From the NCBI GenBank assembly GCA_945900705.1, contig CAMDKJ010000127.1, positions 1-5,485 on the forward strand: a stretch of 5,485 bases of DNA, in the 5' to 3' direction. This document shows, one piece after another, positions 1 to 4,818 of the stretch (position 1 is its first letter; every line of letters starts with the position of its first letter). This DNA is from Bifidobacterium breve. Lineage in GTDB: Bacteria > Actinomycetota > Actinomycetes > S36-B12. The notes beneath the pieces are model-generated. The model made no database searches, had not been told where the DNA came from, and was given only the letters and a program-made list of their open reading frames with translations. The position numbers were made by a program, and so were the translations under genes.

Positions 1-192
1 GACTGGGCTGGCCCAAAGATTTCTGAATACGCCGCGGCCATTGGTGAACATGGCGGCCAGATCGAGATTTTCGACTACCCGGGCTCCGAGCACGCCTTCT
101 TCAATGATGGCCGGCCGGAGGTCTATTCACCAAGCCATGCCGGCCTTGCTTGGAAGCGCAGTGCCGCCTTCTTCAGGGCCCAATGCACCTGA
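1..192 (+). CDS. Dienelactone hydrolase family protein, C-terminal part
   Basis: This is the 3' end of a gene that begins before the window: 63 codons in frame 1, ending at TGA 190-192. The visible tail contains IEIFDYPGSEHAFFNDGRPE followed by SPSHAGLAWKRSAAFF. That is the hallmark C-terminus of the dienelactone hydrolase (carboxymethylenebutenolidase-like) alpha/beta-hydrolase family, where the His of the H-A/G-F-F-N motif completes the Cys-Asp-His triad; here it is residue 31 of the fragment. Family members are cytoplasmic hydrolases, classically opening dienelactone in chloroaromatic breakdown, but most actinobacterial paralogues have unknown substrates. The Cys nucleophile and Asp lie outside the window, so activity cannot be judged. 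Family assignment is firm; substrate is unknown. The next gene on the same strand is the tRNA, 57 bp downstream. Confidence 0.85.
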   Translation, partial: DWAGPKISEYAAAIGEHGGQIEIFDYPGSEHAFFNDGRPEVYSPSHAGLAWKRSAAFFRAQCT

Positions 193-249
193 GGTGGTAA
201 GCCAACTCAGCCGGGGTTCTAAGGTTGCCCTGTTACTGAACAATGGACG
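193..249 (+). promoter_or_regulatory. Spacer between hydrolase gene and tRNA; tentative tRNA promoter
   Basis: This 57-bp spacer is the only place for a dedicated tRNA promoter. A TANNNT hexamer, TAAGGT, lies at 220-225. It would put the transcription start near 232 and give an 18-nt 5' leader for RNase P to remove. No TTGACA-like -35 stands out 16-18 bp upstream, and no hairpin terminator for the hydrolase gene is visible. Co-transcription of the tRNA with the hydrolase gene is equally possible. Confidence 0.25.
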
Positions 250-326
250 GCCCTCGTAGTCCAACTGGCAGAGACACCCGGCTTAAACCCGGCACAGTAT
301 GGGTTCAAATCCCATCGAGGGCACCA
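250..326 (+). tRNA. tRNA-Leu (anticodon UAA), class I-like with short variable loop, CCA encoded
   Basis: A complete cloverleaf folds. The acceptor is GCCCTCG (250-256) with CGAGGGC (316-322), discriminator A323 and encoded CCA (324-326). The D-stem is GTC/GAC (259-261, 273-275) with an 11-nt loop carrying G18G19 at 267-268. The T-arm is ATGGG-TTCAAAT-CCCAT (299-315). The anticodon loop CTTAAAC (282-288) gives anticodon UAA, which reads UUA (Leu). The 3-bp D-stem, 11-nt loop ending AGA and discriminator A all resemble tRNA-Leu. However, the variable region is only 5 nt (294-298), whereas canonical bacterial tRNA-Leu is class II with a long variable arm. The anticodon stem has four good pairs (278-281 with 289-292) and a C-C mismatch at 277/293. 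UUA codons do occur in neighbouring genes (in the BI-1, CBS and secreted-protein genes), so such a tRNA would be used. It is probably functional, because all other stems pair perfectly; a decayed or specialised tRNA is the alternative. Confidence 0.88.
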
Positions 327-330
327 ATGG

Positions 331-359
331 CTGACGAATCTGATGCGGTGGGTTACCCT
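331..359 (+). promoter_or_regulatory. Leaderless promoter of the BI-1/YccA-like gene
   Basis: The -35-like CTGACG (331-336, four of six matches to TTGACA) is separated by 17 bp from the -10 TACCCT (354-359, TANNNT). The hexamer is followed by exactly 6 nt (ATTGGC) and then ATG at 366. The transcription start should therefore fall on the A of ATG, giving a leaderless mRNA. The promoter begins only 5 bp after the tRNA CCA end. It independently supports the 366 start over upstream in-frame ATGs. Confidence 0.7.
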
Positions 360-365
360 ATTGGC

Positions 366-1223
366 ATGGACTCAAATAACCCTGTTTTGTCGAAGTACTC
401 CAAGCCTGCGAATAAGGGTGGCTACACCTTCGCGGGCGACCCGGCACCCGGCGCTCAGTTTGCCAGCGGCGCTCAGTATGCCAGCGGCGCGGTGGTGCCA
501 CCGGCCGACACTAATGAGCAGTTCGCGAATCTGACCGCCGGTTCAGGTCTGCGACTGACCATCACCGACGTCATCATGAAGACCCTGCTGGTATTCGCGG
601 TGGTCGTAGTGTTCGCGGTTGTCGGCTGGAATCTGACTTACGCCTTCCCGATCATTATGTTCCCGGCGCTCATCATCGCCACCATTTTGGGCTTCGTGAT
701 CGCTTTCCGCGAGAAAGTTTCACCGGCATTGGTCTTGGTGTTCTCGGTTTTTGAAGGCTTGATGCTCGGTGCCATCAGCAATTGGTATAACCAATTTGCC
801 GAGTCGTCCAACTATCAGGGCATCGTGGTTCAGGCGGTCGTTGCCACGATGACAACATTCGGGGTAATGCTTGTCCTGTACTTGACCGGTGTTATCAAGG
901 TCAACAAGAAGTTCGTCAGTGTGCTGATCGGAGCCGCGGTTACCTACATGGTGATCGGGTTGGCTTCATTCGTTGCTGCGCTATTTGGTGTCGGTGGGGG
1001 CTGGGGCTTCTACGGTATTGATGGTTTAGGCCTGATCATTTGCGTTGCTGGCGTGCTAATTGCCTCTTTCTTCTTGATGCTCGACTTCGAAGCCATCAAG
1101 CAAGGGATTGCCAGCGGTGCACCGGAGCGCGAATCTTGGCGGATGGCCTTCGGACTCCTCGTCACTTTGGTCTGGATCTACCTAGAGTTTTTACGCTTGA
1201 TTTCAATTTTCAGTCGCGACTAG
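366..1223 (+). CDS. Bax inhibitor-1/YccA family integral membrane protein
   Basis: The protein has 285 residues: a soluble, low-complexity N-terminal tail (1-65, rich in Gly, Ala and Pro), then seven hydrophobic segments at about 72-90, 92-114, 119-137, 151-174, 182-207, 219-239 and 258-281. The opening MDSNNPVLSK and the MLDFEAIKQG...ERESWRMAFGLLVTLVWIYLEFLRL tail match the actinobacterial Bax-inhibitor-1/YccA group (BI-1-like fold, TMBIM superfamily). In studied bacterial members the conserved acidic residues near the last two helices form a pH-sensitive calcium leak; Asp240 and Glu242 sit in the corresponding region here. The physiological role in Actinobacteria is unknown, with membrane stress or ion homeostasis being inference. 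The start at 366 is preferred because the homologue-like N-terminus begins there and a -10 lies exactly 6 nt upstream. ATGs at 327 and 244 would run into the tRNA. The stop TAG 1221-1223 abuts the convergent small gene with no spacer. Confidence 0.9.
   Translation: MDSNNPVLSKYSKPANKGGYTFAGDPAPGAQFASGAQYASGAVVPPADTNEQFANLTAGSGLRLTITDVIMKTLLVFAVVVVFAVVGWNLTYAFPIIMFPALIIATILGFVIAFREKVSPALVLVFSVFEGLMLGAISNWYNQFAESSNYQGIVVQAVVATMTTFGVMLVLYLTGVIKVNKKFVSVLIGAAVTYMVIGLASFVAALFGVGGGWGFYGIDGLGLIICVAGVLIASFFLMLDFEAIKQGIASGAPERESWRMAFGLLVTLVWIYLEFLRLISIFSRD
450..485 (+). repeat. 18-bp in-frame tandem duplication (two copies)
   Basis: Copies at 450-467 and 468-485 differ at one base (T/A) and encode GAQFAS and GAQYAS in the soluble N-terminal tail of the BI-1-like protein. 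A partial third unit (GA) follows. This looks like a small slippage duplication in a disordered region. Confidence 0.85.
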
Positions 1224-1505
1224 TCAAGGCAGCATTAGGCGAAGTTCGCGCAGCAGCACCGCGGCTGCTGCGCAGGGCTGGCCGGAGTCAATTAACTCCT
1301 GGCCTAGCACCGCGCACTGATCACCCAGTGCCCGGTCGGCGATATCGGGCACTGGTCTTGATTGCCCGGCCATTTCGGCTAGCTCAGAAAGTACCGGCCG
1401 CGTAAGGCTCGCGGAGTGCTCGAGCTTGGTGATCGGCATCGTGCGCAGGCGATCAACGACGCGGTCCAGCTCAATGCTGAACTCCTCAACTACTTGCTCA
1501 TTCAC
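1224..1505 (-). CDS. Small helical protein, second gene of the MBL operon
   Basis: The protein has 93 residues, predicted mostly helical, with no signal peptide or membrane segment. It starts at GTG (1505-1503), overlapping the MBL stop codon in a GTGA arrangement (4 bp), and has a good Shine-Dalgarno (GGAG, 7-nt spacing). The pattern of a DRLRTMP helix early, GDQCAVLGQELIDSG at 61-75 and LRELRLML at the end resembles small uncharacterised actinobacterial proteins I recall with a GDQLAVxGHDL-type motif. I cannot name a family or function. Tight translational coupling to the metallo-hydrolase suggests a related role, possibly as a partner, but this is inference. Two perfect 10-bp inverted repeats lie inside the coding sequence. 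The stop is flush against the stop of the convergent BI-1 gene. The overlap, the SD and the absence of any other plausible frame favour a real gene. Confidence 0.75.
   Translation of the reverse strand: MNEQVVEEFSIELDRVVDRLRTMPITKLEHSASLTRPVLSELAEMAGQSRPVPDIADRALGDQCAVLGQELIDSGQPCAAAAVLLRELRLMLP
1248..1273. terminator. Perfect 10-bp hairpin, possible bidirectional terminator for convergent genes
   Basis: Arm GCGCAGCAGC (1248-1257), a 6-nt loop, and arm GCTGCTGCGC (1264-1273) form a perfect GC-rich stem. It begins 25 bp after the BI-1 stop and lies within the last codons of the opposing small gene (residues 78-86, an Ala-rich run). Its position fits a terminator for the BI-1 transcript. No T-tract follows on either strand, so it is not a canonical intrinsic terminator. 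It could also be a by-product of Ala codons. Confidence 0.35.
1325..1355. repeat. Perfect 10-bp inverted repeat inside the small gene
   Basis: CCAGTGCCCG (1325-1334) pairs exactly with CGGGCACTGG (1346-1355) across an 11-nt loop. It lies in codons 51-61 of the minus-strand small gene. No T-run follows. Its role is unknown: it may be mRNA structure affecting stability, an operator, or chance. Confidence 0.6.
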
Positions 1506-2221
1506 CCGAGTGCTCCACGTTTCGTCAAGAATGAACGGATGCGCTCGCGCGCCTTATTACGAATCTCTGGCCCATGAGTGAAAGCCGCTACGTTGAATTC
1601 AAGATCACCTAGGCGCCCAGCGGTGTCCTTACTTTGTTCATAAGAGGTACAAAAAGCAGATAGCGCCCAAGTCATTCGCGAGGCCATATTGAAAATGGAA
1701 TCACCGGTAATAAGTACTCCGGTAGATTCATGGAGCAGCGAGATATGCCCCGGAGTATGGCCCGGGGTGTGAACTACGCGGAGACCACCAGCGACATCAA
1801 TTACCTGTCCGTCTGTTAGCACCTCTGATACCGCAAATGGCGCATAAGGTCGCGCTGGAATTCGGGCAAATAATCGGCCCCAAGTAGTTGACCTATCGCG
1901 GGTGGGTAGCGTGCCGGCACGCACGAACTGGGCGTCAGCCTCGTGCATTGCGGCACCGGTCAGCCCGGCGGCGGTGATCATGGCCGCGGCCCCACCAATA
2001 TGGTCATCATGGGCGTGGGTGAGCACAATGCGCTGGACGTCACCCGGGTGTTTGCCGATTGCGCTAAGACCGCGAACTATCGCCCCCGCAGCATTTTTCA
2101 GGCCGCAGTCCACGAGGGTTACCGAGCCATCGGGCTCGAGGAAGACGAAGGTGTTAATGAAACTACCCAAGGTGCCGATGCGATAGACGTCGGGAGCCAA
2201 GGCGATGATGGGGTCGGACAC
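1502..2221 (-). CDS. MBL-fold metallo-hydrolase
   Basis: The protein has 239 residues and is a complete single-domain metallo-beta-lactamase-fold hydrolase of the glyoxalase II-like type (COG0491-like), probably cytoplasmic since no signal peptide is seen. The metal motif HAHDDH occupies residues 69-74 (His69, His71, Asp73, His74). It is followed by HTPGHTPGH (151-159, His155 the likely ligand), GDS with the bridging Asp174, and the final His216 in FTHGPEI. All ligands for a binuclear zinc site are present, so it should be an active hydrolase, but the fold serves many substrates (thioesters, lactones, phosphodiesters) and none is indicated. The start is GTG 2221-2219, with no in-frame ATG upstream and a -10 TACGCT exactly 6 nt before it. 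It is the first gene of an operon with the 93-residue protein, overlapping by 4 bp, and is divergent from CBS across 32 bp. A link to sulfur metabolism through CBS is conceivable but unproven. Confidence 0.9.
   Translation of the reverse strand: MSDPIIALAPDVYRIGTLGSFINTFVFLEPDGSVTLVDCGLKNAAGAIVRGLSAIGKHPGDVQRIVLTHAHDDHIGGAAAMITAAGLTGAAMHEADAQFVRAGTLPTRDRSTTWGRLFARIPARPYAPFAVSEVLTDGQVIDVAGGLRVVHTPGHTPGHISLLHESTGVLITGDSIFNMASRMTWALSAFCTSYEQSKDTAGRLGDLEFNVAAFTHGPEIRNKARERIRSFLTKRGALG
1503..1516 (-). promoter_or_regulatory. Ribosome binding site and GTG start of the small operon gene
   Basis: On the minus strand GGAG (1516-1513) is followed by 7 nt and then GTG (1505-1503). This is the only clear Shine-Dalgarno before any start codon in the window. 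It precedes the only operon-internal gene, which cannot rely on leaderless initiation. It fixes the start at GTG within the GTGA overlap. Confidence 0.7.
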
Positions 2222-2233
2222 GGCACCAGCGTA
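2222..2233 (-). promoter_or_regulatory. Leaderless promoter -10 of the MBL operon
   Basis: On the minus strand TACGCT (2233-2228) is followed by 6 nt (GGTGCC) and the GTG start at 2221. This is the same spacing as the other four promoters here. The -35 region (around 2251-2256) is weak (CATGAA) and overlaps the CBS start codon. Confidence 0.6.
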
Positions 2234-2241
2234 TGAGGTTC

Positions 2242-2253
2242 TAGGGTCTATTC
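2242..2253 (+). promoter_or_regulatory. Leaderless promoter -10 of cbs
   Basis: TAGGGT (2242-2247) is followed by 6 nt (CTATTC) and ATG at 2254, so transcription should start on the A of ATG. No Shine-Dalgarno is present. The -35 position (about 2219-2224, CACGGC) is a poor match and falls on the MBL start codon. Each divergent gene's -10 lies inside the other promoter's spacer. Confidence 0.65.
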
Positions 2254-3624
2254 ATGGATTACGCCGAGTCTGTCATCGAACTCATCGGAAACACCCCGCT
2301 GGTCAGGCTGCGCTCGGTTACTGACGGGGTGCCCGAGGGGGTTCTCGTCCTGGCGAAGGTTGAGTACCTAAACCCAGGTGGTTCGGTCAAGGATCGCATT
2401 GCGATCCGCATGATTGATGCGGCCGAACGCGATGGTTCATTGAAGCCGGGCGGGGTCATAGTCGAACCAACGAGCGGTAACACCGGTGTTGGGCTAGCGC
2501 TAGTCGCGCAGCAGCGAGGCTATACCTGCATCTTTGTGTGCCCAGACAAAGTCAGTGAAGACAAGCGCAATGTGCTGAAGGCCTATGGCGCCGAAGTCGT
2601 TGTCTGCCCAACGGCGGTTGATCCCGATGACCCACGCTCGTACTACTCCGTAAGTGATCGACTTGCCCGCGAGATTCCAGGTGCCTGGAAGCCAGATCAA
2701 TACTCAAACTCCAATAACCCGCTCTCACATTTCGAGACCACCGGCCCAGAGCTTTGGGCGCAAACCGAAGGGCGTGTTACCCACTTCATCGCTGGGGTTG
2801 GCACCGGTGGAACCATCTCAGGCACCGGTAATTACTTGAAGCAGGCGAGCGGTGGCGCTGTCCGCGTTATTGGCGCTGATCCGGTTGGCTCGGTTTATTC
2901 AGGTGGTACCGGCCGGCCTTATCTCGTTGAAGGTGTTGGTGAGGATTTCTGGCCGACCGCATATGACCCGAATGTCTGCGACGAGATCATTGCGGTTTCG
3001 GATAAGGACTCCTTCGAGATGACCCGCCGGATGGCCCGCGAAGAAGGCCTACTCGTCGGTGGCTCATGCGGAATGGCCGTGGTAGCGGCTCTCGACGTGG
3101 CCAAGCGCGCCAAACCCGGAGATGTTGTCGTTGTATTGCTACCCGACAGCGGGCGCGGTTATTTATCCAAGGTATTCAATGATGACTGGATGAGCGCTTA
3201 CGGCTTCCTGCAAGCCGATACTGACCGTACCGTTGGCGATGTATTGCTTGGCAAGTCCGGCGCGTTACCGCCGTTTGTGCACACCCATCCAACCGAGACG
3301 GTGCGTGATGCAATAAACATCCTGCGCGAGTTCGGGGTCTCGCAAATGCCAGTTGTGCGCGCGGAGCCACCGGTCATGACCGCCGAAGTGGTTGGCGCGG
3401 TAATCGAGCGCGACCTGCTCGATTCACTGTTCAATGGGAGGGCACAACTTGCTGATCCGGTCGCAATGCATATGTCTGCTGCGCTGCCGATGATTGGGGC
3501 GGGTGAGCCTATCCAGGTTGCAGTTCACGCCCTCGAGGCATCTGCTGCTGCCGTGGTCGTCGATGACGGAATGCCGACCGGGGTTATCACCCGCCAAGAT
3601 GTTTTGGGTTATCTATCGAAGTGA
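2254..3624 (+). CDS. cbs: Cystathionine beta-synthase (PLP enzyme with C-terminal CBS domain pair)
   Basis: The protein has 456 residues. The fold-type II PLP catalytic domain spans about 1-315: GNTPLVRL (12-19), the Schiff-base Lys46 in NPGGSVKDR, TSGNTG (73-78) binding the substrate carboxylate, GVGTGGT (181-187) holding the PLP phosphate, and PDSGRGYLSKVFND near 297-310. The QYSNSNNPLSHFETTGPELW stretch (149-168) and the length favour cystathionine beta-synthase over plain cysteine synthase. A CBS-domain pair (Bateman module, about 327-456) follows, which in relatives is a regulatory, nucleotide-binding or S-adenosylmethionine-responsive element. The N-terminal haem domain of the human enzyme is absent, as usual in bacteria. 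The reaction is condensation of serine with homocysteine to cystathionine in the reverse transsulfuration route, with H2S production possible as a side activity. The enzyme is cytoplasmic. Some bacterial members use O-acetylserine, which sequence alone cannot exclude. The gene appears monocistronic: 294 bp separate it from the next one. No clear terminator follows. Confidence 0.93.
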   Translation: MDYAESVIELIGNTPLVRLRSVTDGVPEGVLVLAKVEYLNPGGSVKDRIAIRMIDAAERDGSLKPGGVIVEPTSGNTGVGLALVAQQRGYTCIFVCPDKVSEDKRNVLKAYGAEVVVCPTAVDPDDPRSYYSVSDRLAREIPGAWKPDQYSNSNNPLSHFETTGPELWAQTEGRVTHFIAGVGTGGTISGTGNYLKQASGGAVRVIGADPVGSVYSGGTGRPYLVEGVGEDFWPTAYDPNVCDEIIAVSDKDSFEMTRRMAREEGLLVGGSCGMAVVAALDVAKRAKPGDVVVVLLPDSGRGYLSKVFNDDWMSAYGFLQADTDRTVGDVLLGKSGALPPFVHTHPTETVRDAINILREFGVSQMPVVRAEPPVMTAEVVGAVIERDLLDSLFNGRAQLADPVAMHMSAALPMIGAGEPIQVAVHALEASAAAVVVDDGMPTGVITRQDVLGYLSK

Positions 3625-3740
3625 TCAAAGTTTGGCTCAACCCTGAATAGAAATGTCACGGTGGCAGCCGGTTACAGCAGGATCGTGCCTATCATCGCAC
3701 TGACATTGCCGCCGGACGCCGCAAACCTTGCCAGCCGCCG

Positions 3741-3830
3741 CGAACGATCAACCGCAGGGGCTTCAACCTGCTCGAACCGTCACGGCCGGGCCTTATACCT
3801 GCTCGAACCGTCACTTTGAGGCCAGTATTT
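3741..3830. repeat. Degenerate ~31-bp tandem repeat, about 2.6 units
   Basis: Units start at 3741, 3773 and 3804, each opening with CGAAC-N2-TCA; the first two end CTT-NN-ACCTGCT. An exact 18-bp match, ACCTGCTCGAACCGTCAC, occurs at 3766-3783 and 3797-3814, giving a 31-bp period. The third unit breaks off after TCACTTTGAGG. The units are contiguous with no unique spacers, so this is not a CRISPR array. The origin is unknown. Confidence 0.7.
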
Positions 3831-3852
3831 GACGGTTTCAGCAGGTATAAGG
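3791..3852. repeat. 62-bp imperfect inverted repeat with 23-bp arms
   Basis: The left arm 3791-3813 begins CCTTATACCTGCT and ends AACCGTCA. The right arm 3830-3852 begins TGACGGTTT and ends AGCAGGTATAAGG. Twenty-one of 23 positions are complementary, with two adjacent mismatches in the middle, around a 16-nt loop. It lies 31 bp upstream of the -35 region of the secreted-protein gene. It could be an operator pair, a RNA hairpin, or a remnant of a miniature mobile element; there is no T-tract to support a terminator. Confidence 0.75.
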
Positions 3853-3883
3853 ATCGGGCGCCTCTTCGCTGACACATGTTACC

Positions 3884-3912
3884 TTCCGATATTGACCCAT
3901 TGGTTGTACTTT
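3884..3912 (+). promoter_or_regulatory. Leaderless promoter of the secreted-protein gene
   Basis: The -10 TACTTT (3907-3912) is followed by 6 nt (GGCTGT) and ATG at 3919. A weak -35 candidate TTCCGA (3884-3889) sits 17 bp upstream. The spacing fixes the start at 3919, where the signal peptide begins, and predicts a leaderless mRNA. Confidence 0.6.
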
Positions 3913-3918
3913 GGCTGT

Positions 3919-4818
3919 ATGCCTAAATCCAGAAACATGCTGATGGGGATACTCGCACTAGTGCTGATGCTTGGTGTCGTACCGGCGCAAGCTGCTGAAA
4001 GTGGATTAAATCTCACCCCCGCGCAGGAAGCTTGCATTAAAAAGGCACTAACCTCCGCCGAGTATCAGCTGTTCCTGGTGAACCCGTATGACGTGGCGCT
4101 GAAAGAAAAGACGAAGGCGTGCTTTACCAGCGGCGGCAGTGACACGGGTACCGGTTCAGGCACCGGTGGCTCCGGAAGTTCAAACGTGAAGGTCTCCAAT
4201 ATTCCGATGAGCGGCAAATGGATCAAGGCTAATCCGATTAATCTGACCAACGTCACTTCAATCAGTGTATTTCGCTCATGTTCAGGCCATGATTACAGCG
4301 GCACTAATACCAAAGGCCAGGTCGAGACCGACAGGTCAATGAAGCATTACATCCAAACTAATGTTCCTTGGACTGCAACAGATTCAATCAAGGGTTACGC
4401 GCCATTTGACGGCACCGTTTCAATAACCGATGAGCAGTTCCCGCTGGGCAAACAATTGACTGTTACCTCACCGGTTACCGGATGGCAGATGGTTTACTTC
4501 CACGGTGACCCTCAGGTCAAGAATGGCGCAAAAGTGAAAGCGGGCCAGGTGATAACCGCGTGGCCACCGAGTAATGCCCCCGCCGTGATTGATCAACTGC
4601 ACCAGGAGGGCACGAGTTTTGATCTAGCATTTAAGACGTATGACGGTAGGTATATGGACTCACCGTTGCTGCATATGTCACCCGCGGTTGCTAAATCTTG
4701 GACGGCGAAAGGGTTCACGCCCGCGCGCGCAATCGTGTCAAAGTCTGCGCGTGATGCGTCACCATGCAACGGCACCTACAACGCGACCGACTCCACGGAT
4801 TTTATCCGAGCTAACTAA
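3919..4818 (+). CDS. Secreted protein with degenerate M23-peptidase-like domain
   Basis: The protein has 299 residues. MPKSRNMLMGILALVLMLGV plus VPAQA is a signal peptide, probably cut after Ala25. Next come a small helical segment with Cys39 and Cys68 (about 30-70), a Gly/Ser/Thr linker (71-88) and a C-terminal region (about 95-290). This last region has YAPFDGTVSI (160-169), MVYFHGD (191-197) and VKAGQVITAW (206-215), a pattern like the beta-rich fold of M23 (lysostaphin-type) peptidases. CSGHDYSG (121-128) and DRSMKHY (138-144) carry possible ligands His124, Asp125 and His143. The canonical HxH of M23 is missing, with TSFDLAF (232-238) at its place, so zinc catalysis is doubtful. Cys121 and Cys283 may form a disulfide. 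I recall similar uncharacterised secreted proteins but no named family. It is likely exported and may bind or act at the cell wall; function is unproven. The start at 3919 is chosen for the signal peptide and promoter. The end overlaps the convergent msrA by 8 bp. Confidence 0.8.
   Translation: MPKSRNMLMGILALVLMLGVVPAQAAESGLNLTPAQEACIKKALTSAEYQLFLVNPYDVALKEKTKACFTSGGSDTGTGSGTGGSGSSNVKVSNIPMSGKWIKANPINLTNVTSISVFRSCSGHDYSGTNTKGQVETDRSMKHYIQTNVPWTATDSIKGYAPFDGTVSITDEQFPLGKQLTVTSPVTGWQMVYFHGDPQVKNGAKVKAGQVITAWPPSNAPAVIDQLHQEGTSFDLAFKTYDGRYMDSPLLHMSPAVAKSWTAKGFTPARAIVSKSARDASPCNGTYNATDSTDFIRAN

Larger units (their letters stand above)
3625..3918. other. 294-bp intergenic region with repeats, no gene
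   Basis: I find no convincing coding sequence here; the open frames on both strands lack recognisable protein features. The region holds four related copies of a CCTGCT-NN-AACCG-like element: reverse at 3667-3682, forward around 3766-3783 and 3797-3814, and reverse at 3830-3852. It also holds a 7-bp inverted repeat (AATGTCA 3652-3658 with TGACATT 3701-3707) and the promoter of the downstream secreted-protein gene. No T-rich intrinsic terminator for cbs is visible. Confidence 0.6.

Noticed and set aside
41..259. Short frame over the hydrolase tail and tRNA start
   Set aside because: It is shifted relative to the recognised dienelactone hydrolase frame and runs into the tRNA.
243..365. Longer BI-1-like reading frame beginning at 243, or at the ATG at 327
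   Set aside because: Both starts overlap or abut the tRNA gene, and the added residues translate tRNA sequence. The homologue-like N-terminus and the -10 with 6-nt spacing both point to 366.
1040..1405. Plus-strand frame of about 121 codons across the BI-1 3' end and small gene
   Set aside because: It is out of frame with both, has no recognisable features, and spans the two stop codons of well-supported genes.
1902..2236. Plus-strand frames opposite the MBL gene
   Set aside because: They are antisense shadows of a well-conserved metallo-hydrolase, with no RBS, promoter or family features.
3741..3852. Short CRISPR array
   Set aside because: The units are adjacent with no unique spacers, are degenerate, include an inverted copy, and no cas gene is nearby.
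3829..3918. Thirty-residue N-terminal extension of the secreted protein
   Set aside because: It would start inside the inverted repeat and bury the signal peptide. A normal signal peptide begins at 3919, with a -10 exactly 6 nt upstream.
3892..3920. TTGACC (3892-3897) as the -35 of a leadered promoter for the secreted-protein gene
   Set aside because: It is only 9 bp from TACTTT, and the hexamer 17 bp downstream (CTGTAT) is a poor -10 that would place +1 inside the coding sequence.
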